A stretch of 64,000 bases of DNA from Chrysemys picta bellii (lineage: Eukaryota; Chordata; Testudines; Emydidae): NCBI RefSeq assembly GCF_011386835.1, contig NC_088791.1:124906943-124970942 (forward strand), written 5' to 3'. Position 1 is the first letter of the stretch; each line of letters begins with the position of its first letter. The translations under genes and the position numbers were made by a program. The notes under the pieces are model-generated. The model ran no database searches. It had not been told where the DNA came from and worked only from the letters and a program-made list of their open reading frames with translations. This document shows positions 13,701 to 28,700 of this stretch, in pieces.

Positions 13701-16700
13701 AGCTCCGACAGCAACGCTGCCACCAGCATCAGCACAGAAATAAGGATAGTAGTATCGCAACACCCCCTACAATAAACTTGAGACACACCCCCCCACCCCC
13801 CCCAAAAAAACCCTTCCTTTTTGGATCAGGACCCCTACAGTTACAACACTGTGAAACTTGAGATTTAAATATCTGAAATCATGAAATTTATGATTTTTTA
13901 AAAATCCTATGAACGTGAAATTGACCAAAATGGACTGTGAATTTGGTAGGGCCATAGTTACAGAGTCAGGGTCTAGTATTCATCCTAGAGATGTGTGGAC
14001 TACCACCATCAATCACAAAGGGGGTGTTAACTTTGAAACTTCCCTCTGTTACCCCTTCAAAATTGTTATATGCCTGAAACTTCAGGAAAGCTATAGCTAT
14101 TTGCCAACCCAACACTAACAGCAAATAGGATAAATCCAATGACACAGTTGTGTCTTTGTATAATCTTTTAAAGCTAGACTTCAGTTTTCAACCTTTAGTT
14201 GAAGGGTTTGTGTTTTAATGCAGGGTGTTCTCATCCATATGAAAGAACTAAAGGTAAAATAAAGTTGTTTAAGAATACTGAGTATTTCTATATATTTTGA
14301 AAATGCAATATAAGAAGTAGTATTGTCACTAAATGACAAGTTTCAGAGTAGCAGCCGTGTTAGTCTGTATCCGCAAAAAGAACAGGAGTACTTGTGGCAC
14401 CTAATTTGTTCGTCTCTAAGGTGCCACAAGTACTCCTGTTCTTATTGTCACTAAACTAACTTCTGGCCCAAACTAGATAGATGGTAGGATGAAAGTGTAG
14501 GACTGGAGGTGAAAGGTTAGGATTATAACCATCTCTAATAACTAGATTCATACAGTCAGATAGCTGGGTGGCGTAAATGAAATGGTATAGTTGTGATGGT
14601 GTTAATGGACAAGTGTCCATATAATAGTTTTTTTCACATTGTAAGTGGTTGCCCTCAATCGGTAGCAACGCCTGAAATTAGTTTGGAATGTTGAAAGGGT
14701 CCCTCGCTTCTAGCAACCACAGTTGATCACCATTTTAGTTCTCTTGCGGTCAGCATCATGTCCAAGCTCTCCAACCAGGTCACCTTTCAATACAGTCCCC
14801 TTCCAGGATAACCAAAAGAAAATAAGTCCAAATGAAAACCCAAAATCCTAATGGCCACATAGCAGGCTTGTAGTCCTTGTCCCTTTCCAGAGACTTACAC
14901 CATCCCTCTTGCAAAGTTGTAATAGAAGATGCCAGGCTCACCTTCTCTGGTTCCAGCCCAGGGCCCTTGTAATAAGAAGTGAGGGTCTGTTTCTTATGAT
15001 TCTTCCCTGATCTCCTGAGCTGTTCCCTACCTTTGCCTGCATGCAGGTGTCTGCTCTGGAGCTGCACCCTCTAGTCCTCTCTCCTTGGAGTTTCATCTGA
15101 CCGTGTAGCTTTTCCAAGTCTGTATTTAAGGCGTTTTCTCAGGGTGTCACTTATCTTGTCTGCCAGGTGCCTGGAACCCCATCACCCCTGCAGCCCTCTC
15201 CCTTCAGGGTCAGTCCTGGGGTATCAGCCCCCTACTGCAGCTCTGCTGTCTCAGTCCTCTTCTATTGGCTCTGCAGTCCTTCCTTTATAGGTGCTGCTCC
15301 GCTTGGTTCTCCCGAATTGGGTCTAATCCTTAATTACTTGTGGCCCCCCAGGTGCCCGAGAATGGGCTAATTGGGCTCTCAGATTCCCTATTAATCCATA
15401 ATGTGTCAGTGTGGGGCATGTGCCCCGTCATATACATGCTTACCACTTCTCATCCCAGGATCTCAAAATGCTTTATAAAGGTTGGTATTTTACTTATCTG
15501 AGAAGGAAACTGAGGCACATAGAAATCAAGTAGTTTCCACAGCAAGTCTGTGACAGTCTGGCCTTCTGACTCCCATCCTTGACTCTAACTACTACTTCAC
15601 ACTACTTTTAAATCAAAACAAATCTTGTAGTTTCAACGGGGCTAAAGATTAAATAGGCATACAGAATGAACTACCCTTTCACTCTTAGTGGTATCCTCTA
15701 CAGGTCAGTACTGAGACCTATAGTCAAGGCAGAGTGGAGAAACTTGTGTGCTATACCTGTTCTGTGACTAAATAGAGGAATTCATTTCCTGGTGCTGTCA
15801 GTCAGTATTAGCATCTCTCAGAAGTATAAAAAAATCTCAGTTATTTGTCCTTTTCTTTTTTTAAAGTGTACATTTAGTGATATGGTAGAAATAAAAATAA
15901 TGAATAATCTGAGAATTTTAATGCAGTTGTACATTTCATGCTTTTGCTGCAATATGTGTTGGTAGGAAGACTCTGAATTTCCTCTTCTTATCAGAATAGT
16001 GCTTCTGTTGAAATGGCTTACTATTGTCAAGAGACTGTTTGTTTTAATTTGGGAAATATTGTGTTACTGAAAACGAAAGGTTTGTGTTCCATAAAAGCGT
16101 ACTGCTTAGAGCAAAGGCAGATGCCCTCTACCATCACATTTTAGAGCAGTTGAGTTAAGACAATTGGGCCAGAAATTATTTTTATTTTTTAAGAGAGGAA
16201 AAAAATGCTTCCATTGCATAGTACTTTCCCATGGAGATTGGGAACACTGTTTCCAGTGACTATTTGATAGCGCTACCTCCTTCTAACATAAAATCTGAGT
16301 AAATCTATATTTTCATAGGGTAGGTTACCAAACATATGTTAAAGTAGTTCATAACCCTAAAGGACTGATGGTGAAGAAGCCAAATGTATGACAGAATCAA
16401 ACTCCTATATGCAAATTCTCAGATTCTAATTAGGACTTCTAATTTTGTGAGATTATTTTTCTGTATAATTTAGCCATTCATGAAGATTTGAGCCAACCAA
16501 TTTTTGATTTATAAAAGAATGTTTTACAAAAGTTAAGTTGCCTTTTATACAGATATAAAGCAATATTGAACTGATTACTTTTAAGAAATGTATTAAATGT
16601 ACAGTGTTCACTAATAAATGTATGTGTTTATTTAGGAGATGATGCCCTTCCAAATGGTTTAGATGTAACATTTGAAGTGACAGAACTGAGAAGACTAACT

Positions 16701-19700
16701 GGAAGCTATAACACTATGGTTGGCAATAATGAAGGCAGTATGGTATGGCTGGTTTTTAAGTGTTACAAATTTCATTTGTTGTGGTGTAATTTATTTAATT
16801 TTTTTAATCTGAGAATGAATTTCATGCTCATGTGAAGACCTGATCCTCACAAACTTACTTCCACAATATAGGTTTGCCAAAAGACCTTCATCCTGACCTA
16901 CAGATATCCCCATTGTTTTCATTCTATGATTGTATGTGGCACATCTGACAGGTTTTCCTCTAATGAGCGTATTTTTGTTGTGCCCAAATGGGTACTAGGC
17001 TGAGATCATAACTCACTTTCACTTGTAATTTATGCCTGTAGCTAGATTTTCAGAAGTCCATCTAGGATGCTAAGGCCCTAATCCAGGAAAACACTTAAAC
17101 GTGCTTAAGGTGCTGTGTTTTGAATTTGGGCCTAATACACAGTGACCCTAGCCCAATAATTTGTTTTTTATAATTTACAAATGAGTCACAAATATATAAT
17201 GTAAATATAAAATTCACAAATGTGTTGAATGTTGTTTGAGATGTTTTATGTGCTTAATGTTGAAAAGCATATGAGTAACTTGGTCTCTGGCAGATCAGTT
17301 CATACTAGGCTTTTCTTGAAGTAGTATGAGGTGTTTAACCACCAAATCACATTTATTTCATTCCTATAGTTTTGAAGACCAATCCCGACTGTTCTGGGCT
17401 GAAATCTATAGGACTTTTCAGGGCCTCAAATATTATAGAACATATTTGCATTACATTCACCTTTTATTAAGTATGTTTAAAGATACATATCAACTTAAAT
17501 TATAATCTTGTCTGAAAACGATTTACCTACTGGTGTTATAAGTCACACAGTTATAGCTGAATGAAATGATGGGGAAAAAAACTGTTTCAGTTCTAGTGCA
17601 TTTGACAAAACTCTATTTCCCATCTTGTCTCCATTTTCCCTCTTGTAGTCCGCTTCCCTTCTGTTTGTTTGCATTTCACACAAAGCAGTGGAGGAGAGGA
17701 ACATATTAAATAGTAGGAAAATGTGACATGTAAATGGAGTCCTGTGCGGATACAAATTTATATCCACAGATGCAGATATCCGTGGACGTAAATCGGTATC
17801 TGCAGAACCGCAGCAGTGAAAGGAACAGAACATGGGGCCGCCACTCCCAGGAGCCAGCGCGTTGTGCCGGCAGCTCTTCTGACACAGCTGTACCACTGCC
17901 AGTCATGCCCCTGTCCCTTCCACGAGCTGTCTGCGTCTCCTGTCTGGGGGCGTGTGTGCTGCTTGAACACATGAGCGCAACCAGGGACAGTTGCCAGTGA
18001 GCCTGGTGCCTGTCACAGTGGGCGGGGCTGAGGAGGTACAGCTGCACCAGAGGAGCTGCTGGGCCAGGGTACTCGCTCTTGGGAGCGGCGGCCCCACGTT
18101 CTGCTCCTTTCACCGCTGCAGTTCCCAGGAGAGCCCTGCAGTTCCATGGATACCAATTTATATCCGCATCCGTGGATATAAATTTATATCCGCGCAGGGC
18201 TCTACTTGTAAACACACAAATTGACTGTGGGACTAAAATCACTCTTAAGTCTTCTTAAGAATTATCTAGATTTCAGGTTGATTCTTTCCTCTTAAATTTG
18301 TTTGAAATATATAGAACTAGAAATTTGTCCTGATATCCTTTTATATTAGTATTTTATAGTTACTTGGAAAATCCTCTAGATAGTAATCTTAATCACAAAA
18401 GATAAACTGCAAGTCTGGTAGGGTTGGCAACTTTCTAATCGCACAAAACCGAACAGCCCTGCAGTGCTGACCGGAGCCGCCAGTGTCCCTTTTCGACTAC
18501 GCGTTCTGGTTGAAAACTGGACATCTGGCATCCCTAAAGTGTTGTGGCTCTCATCTTCACACTTTCCCAACGGCTGTGAGACCAAGGCAAGCTGGATCTG
18601 GTACATCTGTGGATCTCTAGATCATGTCTTTCAGCAGCTTTGTACTCCTAAAAAAAAAAGGGGGGGGTGGAGACCCTCCTAAGCACACCTCATTGAAACA
18701 TAAGTGATGATAGCTCTGGCTGAGAAAGACCTACTTCATTTTCGCAGCCAAAGGAGTGGCACTATCATGAAAAGGATGCAGCTAGCGTACAAGGAGGCAG
18801 GTGAAGTTAACTGTAATACTTGAAATGTAGCAAAATATTGTACTCTAACTTTGCAACAGAGGAGGGCATTAGTGTAATGCGTTAGTGATGAAAATTTAAC
18901 TTTTAAAATGATTTTATTATGAGAAATACCTTAAATCTTTCATGTTGCTACATTGCCAGTTTGTATAGGCTGTAAACTTTATGGACTTTTTAAACAGAAC
19001 AAAGGACGTTATCAACTCAAATTAGACGTGCAATTTACATGTTATAAAAGCAAATAATATAGTGATGTTTTTATTGGAATTTTGAACCAAATATTTTTAA
19101 ACAGTCAAAAATGAAAAGCATCTATTACAGTACTAAGAACCAGAGAGTGATACTGGCTATAAACAAAAGTAAAATTGAGGTAATTAATTTTCATTGTCAG
19201 TGCTGTGAGAAATGCAAAAAAATATGACGAGCATAGATAGTGATGAATAAATTGGCTTTTTAAAATGCTTCCATGTCTAATCCCGGACATTATTAGTACT
19301 ATAAATACATTTTTCTACAACATATAATTGTTTGCTAATTTTTTTTAATTATTCTAGCAAAATCAATAGTAGCAAATGTTTTTTTTTTTTCCATTTCTCC
19401 TAGGTTCTTGGGCTCAAACTCCCTAATCTCTTTGGTCGTGCTGAGAAGGTGACCTTCCAGTTTTCCTATGGAACAAAGGAAACTTCATATGGCCTATCAT
19501 TCTTCAAACCACAGCCTGGAAACTTTGAAAGAAAGTAGGAAACAGACACCATTTCTGAATACGCTAATATTTCTTCATAATGACAGAAATATTTTAAAGT
19601 GAGGTTATTCTCTGAAAAATAACAAAAATGGCGTAATGGGTGCCCACATTTTATTTTTCAATGGCCCAAGTTCACTTTGTGAAAGTGATATGAGTTGTTT

Positions 19701-22700
19701 GAAGTTAATGAAGTAGTGTTTGCTTATGCCAAGGTGAATTGGGCCCATTGTCTTAATTTCCATGTGTAAAGATGTTTTTCTTAACACCAGCACTGTGAAG
19801 TTCATTTGGGATCTGAAGCTGAGTTCTTTATGGCTAATGCTTAATTACCAGCTTCACATCTTAATCTTTTGCTTCCCATGCTTGTGATGTGATTAGCTGT
19901 GAGAGACATGGCAAATTAATTTATAAGTAATACAATGGTGGTAACATGATAGTTTTGTTTTGTTTTTGAAATGTTTGCCAGTACATATATCCAAAATATG
20001 ATTTAATTAGTAAAATCTCCAAGGGGATATTTTTCACTATCATGCATGGAAAACTAATAGAATGCAATTCACACTCTTACTTACTCTGATACATTGAGCA
20101 GTGAAAATTGACCACCTTCTTCGAGTGATTGCTCATGTGTATTCCACAATAGGTGTGTGTGCTCACCATGTGCACCGGTTCCGGAAGTTTTTCCCCTAGC
20201 AGTATTCGTAGGGGAGCGCCCCTAGCGACCTCTGGAGTGGTGCCTCGAAGGCCCGGTATAAGGGGCGTTGCGTGCTCGCCCGACCCTCAGTTCCTTCTTG
20301 CCGCCAGTGAAGGTGCATCGGAACTGCTCTGCTCCAGCTGGTCTGCAGCTTTCCTCTTGAACTCTTGTTGGCACCCTGGTCCAGAAGCAAGCCACCGCTT
20401 GGATCTCCGCAGTTGCCGCCTGGTCAGTACCGTTCGTGGTCGAGGGAATGTTCCCGACGCCATTCGCCGCTTAGCGACCATCCCATGCGTAGTCCACGCC
20501 GGTCCCCATCGACCTCCACGAGGTTGTTTGGCTGGGTTCCGAGTGACAGGGGTTCCAGGCATCGCTCCACTTCGAGGGACCGTAGACCTTGCGAAGGGAG
20601 CGGGCCCCGTCGAGACTGAGACACATGGCACCGGAGGTCCTCGTCTCAGAGAGGCTACCGTAGCCCATCGCAATAGGGGCGTTGATGCCGTTCCCGTTCT
20701 TAGTTTTGCTCCAGGACCCCACCGCGGCACCGCTCCTGCAGTCCTGGGCGTCGATCGCTGGCACCTTGCCATCGCGGATCCGCCTGCCGGAGCTGATCAT
20801 GAAGCAGCTGCTACCGGCGCCACCGTTCCTCCAGGTCAAGGGACAGTGGCAAGTCGTACGACAGCGCGACCTCCCTTCGTAGTAGTCAGTTGATGGGACA
20901 GGCTAGTCAGGATGAATAGTCTGCTCCGCCGGTGCCACAGAAGGTTCAATGGCACCAGGCTCCTTGGCCGGCACTGTGGTACCAATGGGCCCTTTGGCCC
21001 CTGACGCAGCCCCCAGTGGGGGCTCGCTCGGTGGCTGGAGTCTTGGAATGACCGTTGGCCTCCCTTTCCTAGCCTCCCAGAAAGAGTTGGTGGGGTGTGC
21101 ATCTTTGTCTCCGTGCCCAGAGGGCGACCAAGTGGTGGAACCTCCGGTACCAGTGGGTACGCAGGGTACTGCGCCCGCATCCTCACCCTCCCTCTGTTCG
21201 GCAGGAGGACTCTTAAGGCCCACCAGGAACTATTGAAAAGGGTGGCATCAAGCCTCAACCTTCAGGCCGAGGAGGTGGAGGAACCCTCGGACTCCCTCTT
21301 CAACATCCTATAGGCCTCGGTACCGGGCAGGGTGGCCCTCCCACTCCACAGGGAGAGACAGGGCCAACCAGCCCCTACTCCAAAAAATAAAGACTCAAGG
21401 AGGCTGGACTTATTTGGGGAAGAGGTTTATTGTCCTCGAGTTTCCAATTAAGGGTGGCGAACCACTGGGCTCTCCTGGGTCAGTATGAGTTCAGTTTGTG
21501 GGGCTCTCTACCCAAATTGGAGGATTCCCTCCAGGAGCGCGACAAGAAGGAGTTCAAGGCTGTGGTGGAGGAGGGTACAGCGGCTACCAGGGCAATCCTG
21601 CAGGCAGCGTTGGATGCTGTGGATACGGCTGCAAGGTCCATGGCCTCTGTGGAGTCCATGAGAAGGGCGTCATGGCTCCCACTCTCTGGGCTGTCCAGTG
21701 AGGCGCAGACCCCCCTGCAGGGCCTCCCGTTCAACGTTCCTGTTTGCGGAACAGACAGACGTGAAGTTGCACAGCCTGAAAGATTCTCGCACTACTCTTA
21801 AGACACTTGGCCTCTATGTCCCAGCTCCGGCTAGGCCCAAGTTTAAGCCTCAGCAGGCTCCCACCCAGGCCACCCACTTTAAATATGAGCCCCCTTATAA
21901 AAAGTCACAGGACTATAAGAAACGCCCCCAGCCTGGGTCCTCCAAGAGCAAACAGGCAGGGAAATCTCAGTTTTGACGGGACGTCCGGGGGCGACCTACA
22001 AGTTCACACCAGGGATCCACCCGCAATAAAGCTTCCCTTCTCCAACAGTTGTGTGCTTTTCTCCCAGAGTGAGATCACTGTCTCGCAGGGCTGCAACCTC
22101 CAGTTTACCTCTTCTCTGCCCCGTCCCCCATGGGGGGACCCCTCTCACGAGGCCCTGCCGGAGCAGAGGTGGGGTGGCTCCTTGGCTTAGGAGCGGTGGA
22201 AGTGGTGCCAGTGGAGTTCAAACGTAAGAGGTACTACTCCTGCTATTTCCTTATCCCAAAGGCCAAAGGGGCGCTCAGGCCCATCCTGGACCTGTGAGGC
22301 CTGAACCAGTACATGGTAAAGCTCAAGTTTCGCATGGTCTCTCCGGCCTCCGTCATCCCCTCCCTCGATCCCGGGGACTGGTACGCCGCCTTCAATCTGC
22401 AGGACGCGTACTTCCACATTCATATATTCGAGAGACACAGGCGCTTCCTCTGTTTCACGGTTGGGCAGGAGCACTATCAGTTTACGGTCCTCCCGTTTGG
22501 CCTGTCCCCTGCTCCCAGGGTATTCACAAAGTGCATGTCTGTGGCGGCGGCCTACCTCAGACGTCGTGGGGTCCAGATCTTCCCCTATCTGGACAACTGT
22601 CTGGTCAAGGGCAGCTCCCGGTCGCAGGTGCGGGATCACGTGGCGCTCCTCCTGCCCACGTGCGCCACCCTGGGCCTATTGGTGAACGACACCAAATCCA

Positions 22701-25700
22701 CATTAAACTCTGTGCTGTACCAGGACTATCGGGGCAGTCCTGGACATGACATCGGCCAGGGCCTCCCTCCCACCGGACAGATTCGAGACCCTGAAAGGGC
22801 ACGTCGACACAGTCACAAGGTTCCCCGTGACGACAGCCAGAGTGTGTCTCCAGCTCCTGGGTCACATGTTGGCGTGCACATATGTGGTTCACCACGCCAG
22901 ACTCAGGATGAGGCCCCTCCAGGTCTGGTCGGCCTCAGTGTTCTCCCAGGCCAGAGACAGGATGGACAAGGTCCTCACTGTGCCCGAGCCGGTGATCACC
23001 TCCCTACAATGGTGGTCCTCCCTGGGGAACATGCTCCACGGGGTCCTGTTCAGGAGCAGGCCCCCGTCAGTGGAGCTGGTGTCCGACACATCGGATCTGG
23101 GGTGGGGAGTGCATGTGCAGGATGTTCAGACCCAAGGTCTGTGGTCTGCGCAGGACCTTGCCCTGCATATAAATGTTAAGAAGCTCAGGGTGGTTCGGCT
23201 GGCATGCACAGCCTTCCACTCCCACCTGGAGGGCATAGTGGTCAGGGTTCTCGATGTTTTACATCAACCGGCAAGGCGGGGCCTACTCCTCTGCCAGGAA
23301 GCCCTCAGGCTGTGGGACTTCTGTATAGCCCACGACATTTGCCTACAGGCCTACCACCTACCGGGTGCCCGGAACTCGCGGGCAGATCGCCTGAGCCGAG
23401 ACTTCTCCTTTCAGCACGAGTGGTCTCTACACCAAGAGGTGGTGCTCAGACTTTTCCAAGAGTGGGGAACTCCTCAGCTGGACCTGTTCATGACCTGGTA
23501 GAACCGACGGTGTCCCCAGTTCTGCTCTGGGGGGCGGAGAGGGGGAGGACAGGAATGGGTGCTTTCTCTGATGCCTTCCTCCTATCCTGGTCAGGCTAGC
23601 TTCTCGATGTCTTCCACCTGATCCCGCTGATTGGAAAAGATAAAGACGGACAAGGGCCCGGGTCCTTCAGCGTGGCCCAGGCAACATTGGTACGGGACCC
23701 TCACGAGCCGGCAGTTGCCCCACCGTGGCTGTTGCCTTCCTGCCCGGACCTGCTCTCCCAGGACCAGGGCCGCCTCCTCCACCCCAACCTGCTCAATGGT
23801 TAGGCTGGGAGGAAAGGGCATCCTCGGAAGGGCTTCAGCGTGTCCTCTTGGAAAGCAGGCGACCCTCCATGCGTCGAGCCTACTTGGCAAAGCGGTCTCA
23901 GTTTTCACAGTGGGTGGCTGAGTGGGGCGTTTCTCCCGTGGCTGCGCCAATCCAACTCATTTTAGACTACCTCCTTCACCTTAGAGCCCAGGGCCTGACG
24001 TCCTTGTCTATCAAGGTGCACTTGGCTGCCATATCAGCCTTTCACCTGCCAGAGCAGGGGCACATGGTATTTTCCCATGCTATGACTGGCCAATTCCTTA
24101 AGGAGCTGGATCGTCTCTTCCCGTACGTTAGGCCCCCAGTCCCACAGTGGAACCTGAACTTGGTTGATGGGTCCCCCCCTTTGAGCCGCTAGCTACATGC
24201 TTCTGGTTGCACCTCCCATGGAAGGTAACCTTCCTGGTGGCGATCACGTCAGCTCGACGGGTCTTGGAACTCAGGGCCCTGACCTCTGAGCCCCCATACA
24301 TGGTGTTCCATAAGGCTAAGGTTCAGCTCCGCCCACCTTCTTCGTTCCTCCCAAAGGTGGTCTCCGCCTATGATATGGGTCATTTTCCTGCCGGTCCTCT
24401 GCCCCAAGCTCCGTGCGTCCAGTGAGGAGCGCCACCTCCACACACTGGATGTGAGAAGGGCTCTGGCCTAAGCCGTTCAGAAAGTCTTTGCAGCTGTTCA
24501 TCGCCTTGGCCGAACACATGAGGGTCAGCCGATCTCCACTCAGCGACTCTCCAACTGGATCACCTCGTGCTTCTGTACCTGGTGGGAATCCCCCTGCCGT
24601 CAATTGTGAGAGCACACTCGACTAAGGTGCAGGCCTCGTCGGCTGCCTTTTTATCCCACGTCCCCATTCAGGACATTTGCAGGGCTGCCACATGGTCTTC
24701 CGTTCACATGTTCACCTCACATTATGCGATCGTCTCCCAGACCAGGGAAGACGCCGGGTTCGGCAGGGCTATGCTCCGTCCCGAGAGTTTGTGAACTCCT
24801 ACCCACCTCCAACAAATATAGCTTGGAATCACCTGTTGTGGAATGCACATGAGCAATCACTCGAAGAAGAAAAGACAGTTACCTTTTCCGTAACTGGTGT
24901 TCTTTGAGATGTGTTGCTCATGTCTATTTCACATCCTGCCCTCCTGCCCCTCTTTCAGAGTAGTCTGGCAAGAAGGAACTGAGGGTGGAGGGTGGGCACA
25001 GCGTCTCTTATACCGCGCCATAGAGGCGCCACTTCAGAGGTCGCTAGGTGTGCTCCCCTACTGGTACTGCTAGGGGGAAAACTTCCGGCACCGGTGTATG
25101 TGGCGAGTACGCACGCCTATTGTGGAATAGACATGAGCAACATATCTTGAAGAACACCAGTTACGGAAAAGGTAACTGTCTTTTCTATTTCAGTGGCTCT
25201 CAACCAGGGGTACACGTACCCTTGAGGGTACGCAGAGGTCTTCCAGGGGGTATCAACTCATCTTGATATTTGTCTAGTTTTACAGTAGGCTACATAAAAA
25301 ACAGTAGTGAAGTCCATACAAACTAACATTTCATATAGACAATGACTTGTTTGTACTGCTCTATATACTATACACTGAAATGTAAGTACAATATTTATAT
25401 TCCAGTTGATTTATTTTATAATTATATGGTAAAAATGAGGACATAAGCTATTTCTCTGAAATAGTGTGCTGTGACACTTCTGTATTTTATGTCTGATTTT
25501 GTAAGCAAGTAGCTTTTAAGTGAGGTGAAACTTGGGGTACGCAAGACAAATCAGAATCCTGAAAGGGATACAGTAGTTTGGAAAGTTTACAAGCCACTGT
25601 ACTATTTCATGTGTCTATAACAGGGCAACAGCTTCCACCAGTTTCCTGCAAACAGGAGGACCTCTCACTTGAAAGGACAACTTGTTCTAAATGAATATAT

Positions 25701-28700
25701 TAGTCACTGTTTACTATAGCTTGTTTTGTTTCTAACAAATAAGATTCTAAATTGAGCCACAATTCTAACTCAACTCAGATTTCTTTGATATAGACAGCTG
25801 CCTGCCAAAGCCTTAAGGGAAGGTGGGGATGTGAAATTTCCAATAAGAGTTGGCTTGAGAGCTAGAATAAATGACTCAGTTTCTTTCACTTTTGATAAGT
25901 AAATAAAACAGTTAATATCTCTTATAATACAGATTGACTGTTTAAATCTGCTTTTACGATTTGTGCCAATATCAAGGGCCACCTCCTGCTCTGTTATGTT
26001 AACATCACATAGATGGTTCCCGAAACGCACCTTTAGTTTTAAACTTTTATACGTTCTAACAATTTTGACTTCAAATCACCATGTACTTTTTTTTATTTTA
26101 GCTTTTCAGTTAACCTGTATAAAGTAACTGGACAGTTCCCTTGGAGCTCCCTTCGTGAGACTGACAGGGGAATATCGACAGAATTAAATGTAAGCACAGT
26201 AGCACCTCCCTTTGCCTGTTTCACTGCAAGAACTTGTGGAGTTGAAACATCCTTTAGATGTACACAGTTCAAGGCGTATTTGTATAGCTTTTATTTTTTT
26301 TCGGTAGATTTCTAAAATACATATGACCGTGATCATTTTGCCTTAACATGAACGATGACAACAATACTTTTTAATCCTTTTGATAGATTGTATTACTTGG
26401 AATTGAATCTCACTTCACCTGTAGCAAAAACAAATTAAGTTTTTCATCTTACAAAACTGTTAGCGCTAAAGAGAGGTGTCTACCTGCTTTTCTGCGGCAC
26501 TGGATCCGCATAATTCAAAATGTCTTTCATTTGGGAGAAGATTCAGTAATGTTTGTCCATTCATAAAGAGATGAATTCTCTTGGCTTATAGAATTACATA
26601 CTTTTCCACATCCAGTACAGCAACTTGCAAAGGGTAAACATACCCATCTCCTCCACATAGAAATGAGGCATTAGAAATGAAAAATTGTGAGGAAAATATT
26701 ATATTTGTACCTTGTAATATGTGTGCTCCTGTATTGTTCAAATGTCTTTATTTGTAGTTTCCCATATGGAAGACCAATCACACACTGAAATGGGAAGGTG
26801 TTTGGAGAGAGCTTGGCTCTCTTGCAAGAACAGCCTCCTTTTCTGTTCGAGAAGAAAGTGGACACTCTCTTAAATCTTCTCTCTCAGTAAGGATTTTTCA
26901 TATGGTATATGCATGCTTTTGAATGCTATAGGAATTGTGAATGTTGCCTAAAGAGCGCTCTCTGCTGCTGATGCCTGAAACATTAATAATCATTGCAGGC
27001 CGTGTGTTTTGGTGCTCCTATACCTACTGCATAGTGTGACTCCTCTCAACACATCGCCCAGCAGGTCACTAAACAAAGTACTTCTCCTCAGTGACCACTG
27101 GTATTTGCATGGCTGGAGGGAAGGTTGGCTCCCTCCTCCTCATCCTGCTGAGCTCCATGGGGGAGATTCCTTTCCCTTCTTCCCACATCTTTTTCTGAAA
27201 AGCTGCTGAACACAGTAGAAAAGAGGTTCCTCCCTCCGTCCTACAGAGCTCCCCGCCTAGCGAGGCAGAGCTCCTGTGTTGCTTGTAAGCATTGTATCAC
27301 CGCAGCAATTTGCAGTCTTTGATTTTAACTCACAAAATGCAGAACCGTGAGTGGATTTGGAAAGGGTTGCCATATGACCGAGTAATTTCTGCTGGGGTAC
27401 TGTAGCCACTACATTTCTGGGGCCTACCACAGCCAACAGAGCAGATGCATCTTTGATGCAGCCTGTTAAGACAGAATTGGTTTATCCTGTAGGCACATGG
27501 TCCTCTCTTGGCTCTCAAATCCATGTAGATTTGATAGATGTTTTAGCCTTAGCCTGAGAGTGCTACTTGTCTCCAGCGTGTGCCCAGTTGCTGATGGCAA
27601 ATAACTCCTCCTTTGCTTAAAATATATCTAGCTTCTTGTACCAGTTAAATAACTCTGTGTCTTTTTAGCACGCCATGGTAATCGATTCTCGGAACTCTTC
27701 AATCTTGCCTAGACGAGGTGCTTTGCTGAAAATTAATCAGGTAGTGTTGACTCCAGTAATAAGTGTGTGCAGCAGGTGTTTGTTTTTCTGGTTGATATTG
27801 CTCATTTCTGAGTTTATATATTTTTAAGCAAGAATAAATTGAATATAAGAAAATCCATTCAAAATAGTTGTGTTCACTTTTTGGCACCAGTGCATATTTT
27901 TAAAATACTAATTCTCTTTATAGAGGCAGATATAAATATGAAAATAAACAATATTATTGCAAAACAGTCTTCACCTATTGGCATTAAATTATTTGGTTAA
28001 AAAATACTATCACATGCCAAAACTCTATCTGGGAAAATAGACATTGAGACAACATTTTGTATCATCGCATCCTAATGTTGCTAGGCTATGGAGCTATTCA
28101 TGAGTTTTAAAGTTCATTGTACTAAGTTATTTTTATAAAAATAACTTTCAGGATATATGCATGTTTAGAAAATGGCTTCCACTATCCACTTGCCTTTCAG
28201 ATATCTTAAAACAATTAGCTGTATCAGATGTATGCATTAACAATTTGATCATACGGTGGCTCAAAATGTCATCCTCCCTTCCAGCAAAGTCTGGAAGTGC
28301 TACAGCAGCAACTTGGATCAAATAAGAGCAAGACTGAACAACTTCCTGCTTATTCCTCTTAAGCAAAGATGGTGGCTGTGATTTGGGGCCTTAATAAGGA
28401 AAGAAGTGGAGCGTGTACAGTGGGGGAAATGGGGATTCTTTCAAGGATACATACGTGATAAAGTGCACACTGTGAACAAGATTACTAAACTTTTGATTAT
28501 TGCCAATTGTTTGTTAAATGTTCAAAACAAAATATCTTGTTTTGCTGCTTCTATTCTATACTCTTACCCATATTTTAGTATAATGCAACTTGACTTTTTT
28601 ATAGCCTTCAGTTAGATTTTACTAACCGAAATGTTACCATCTCATGGAAAAAGCTTCATCTGTTTGATATTAGGTGTCTGTTGCCCCATTCCACCAAGCT

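Larger units (their letters stand above)
20115..25184 (+). mobile_element. DIRS-type tyrosine-recombinase retrotransposon, nearly full length
   Basis: The order gag-like, reverse transcriptase, RNase H, tyrosine recombinase, with inverted rather than direct terminal repeats and an internal complementary region (24836-24932), is diagnostic for DIRS elements. It is GC- and CpG-rich, in contrast to the AT-rich intron, which suggests a fairly recent insertion. The reading frames carry stops and shifts (for example TGA at 22297, TAG at 23500), so this copy is unlikely to move by itself. It sits in SAMM50 intron 6 on the same strand as the gene. Confidence 0.92.

Noticed and set aside
20153..20893. 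246-codon open frame as a host gene
   Set aside because: It lies in the left repeat and leader of the DIRS element and has low-complexity Arg/Pro-rich content.
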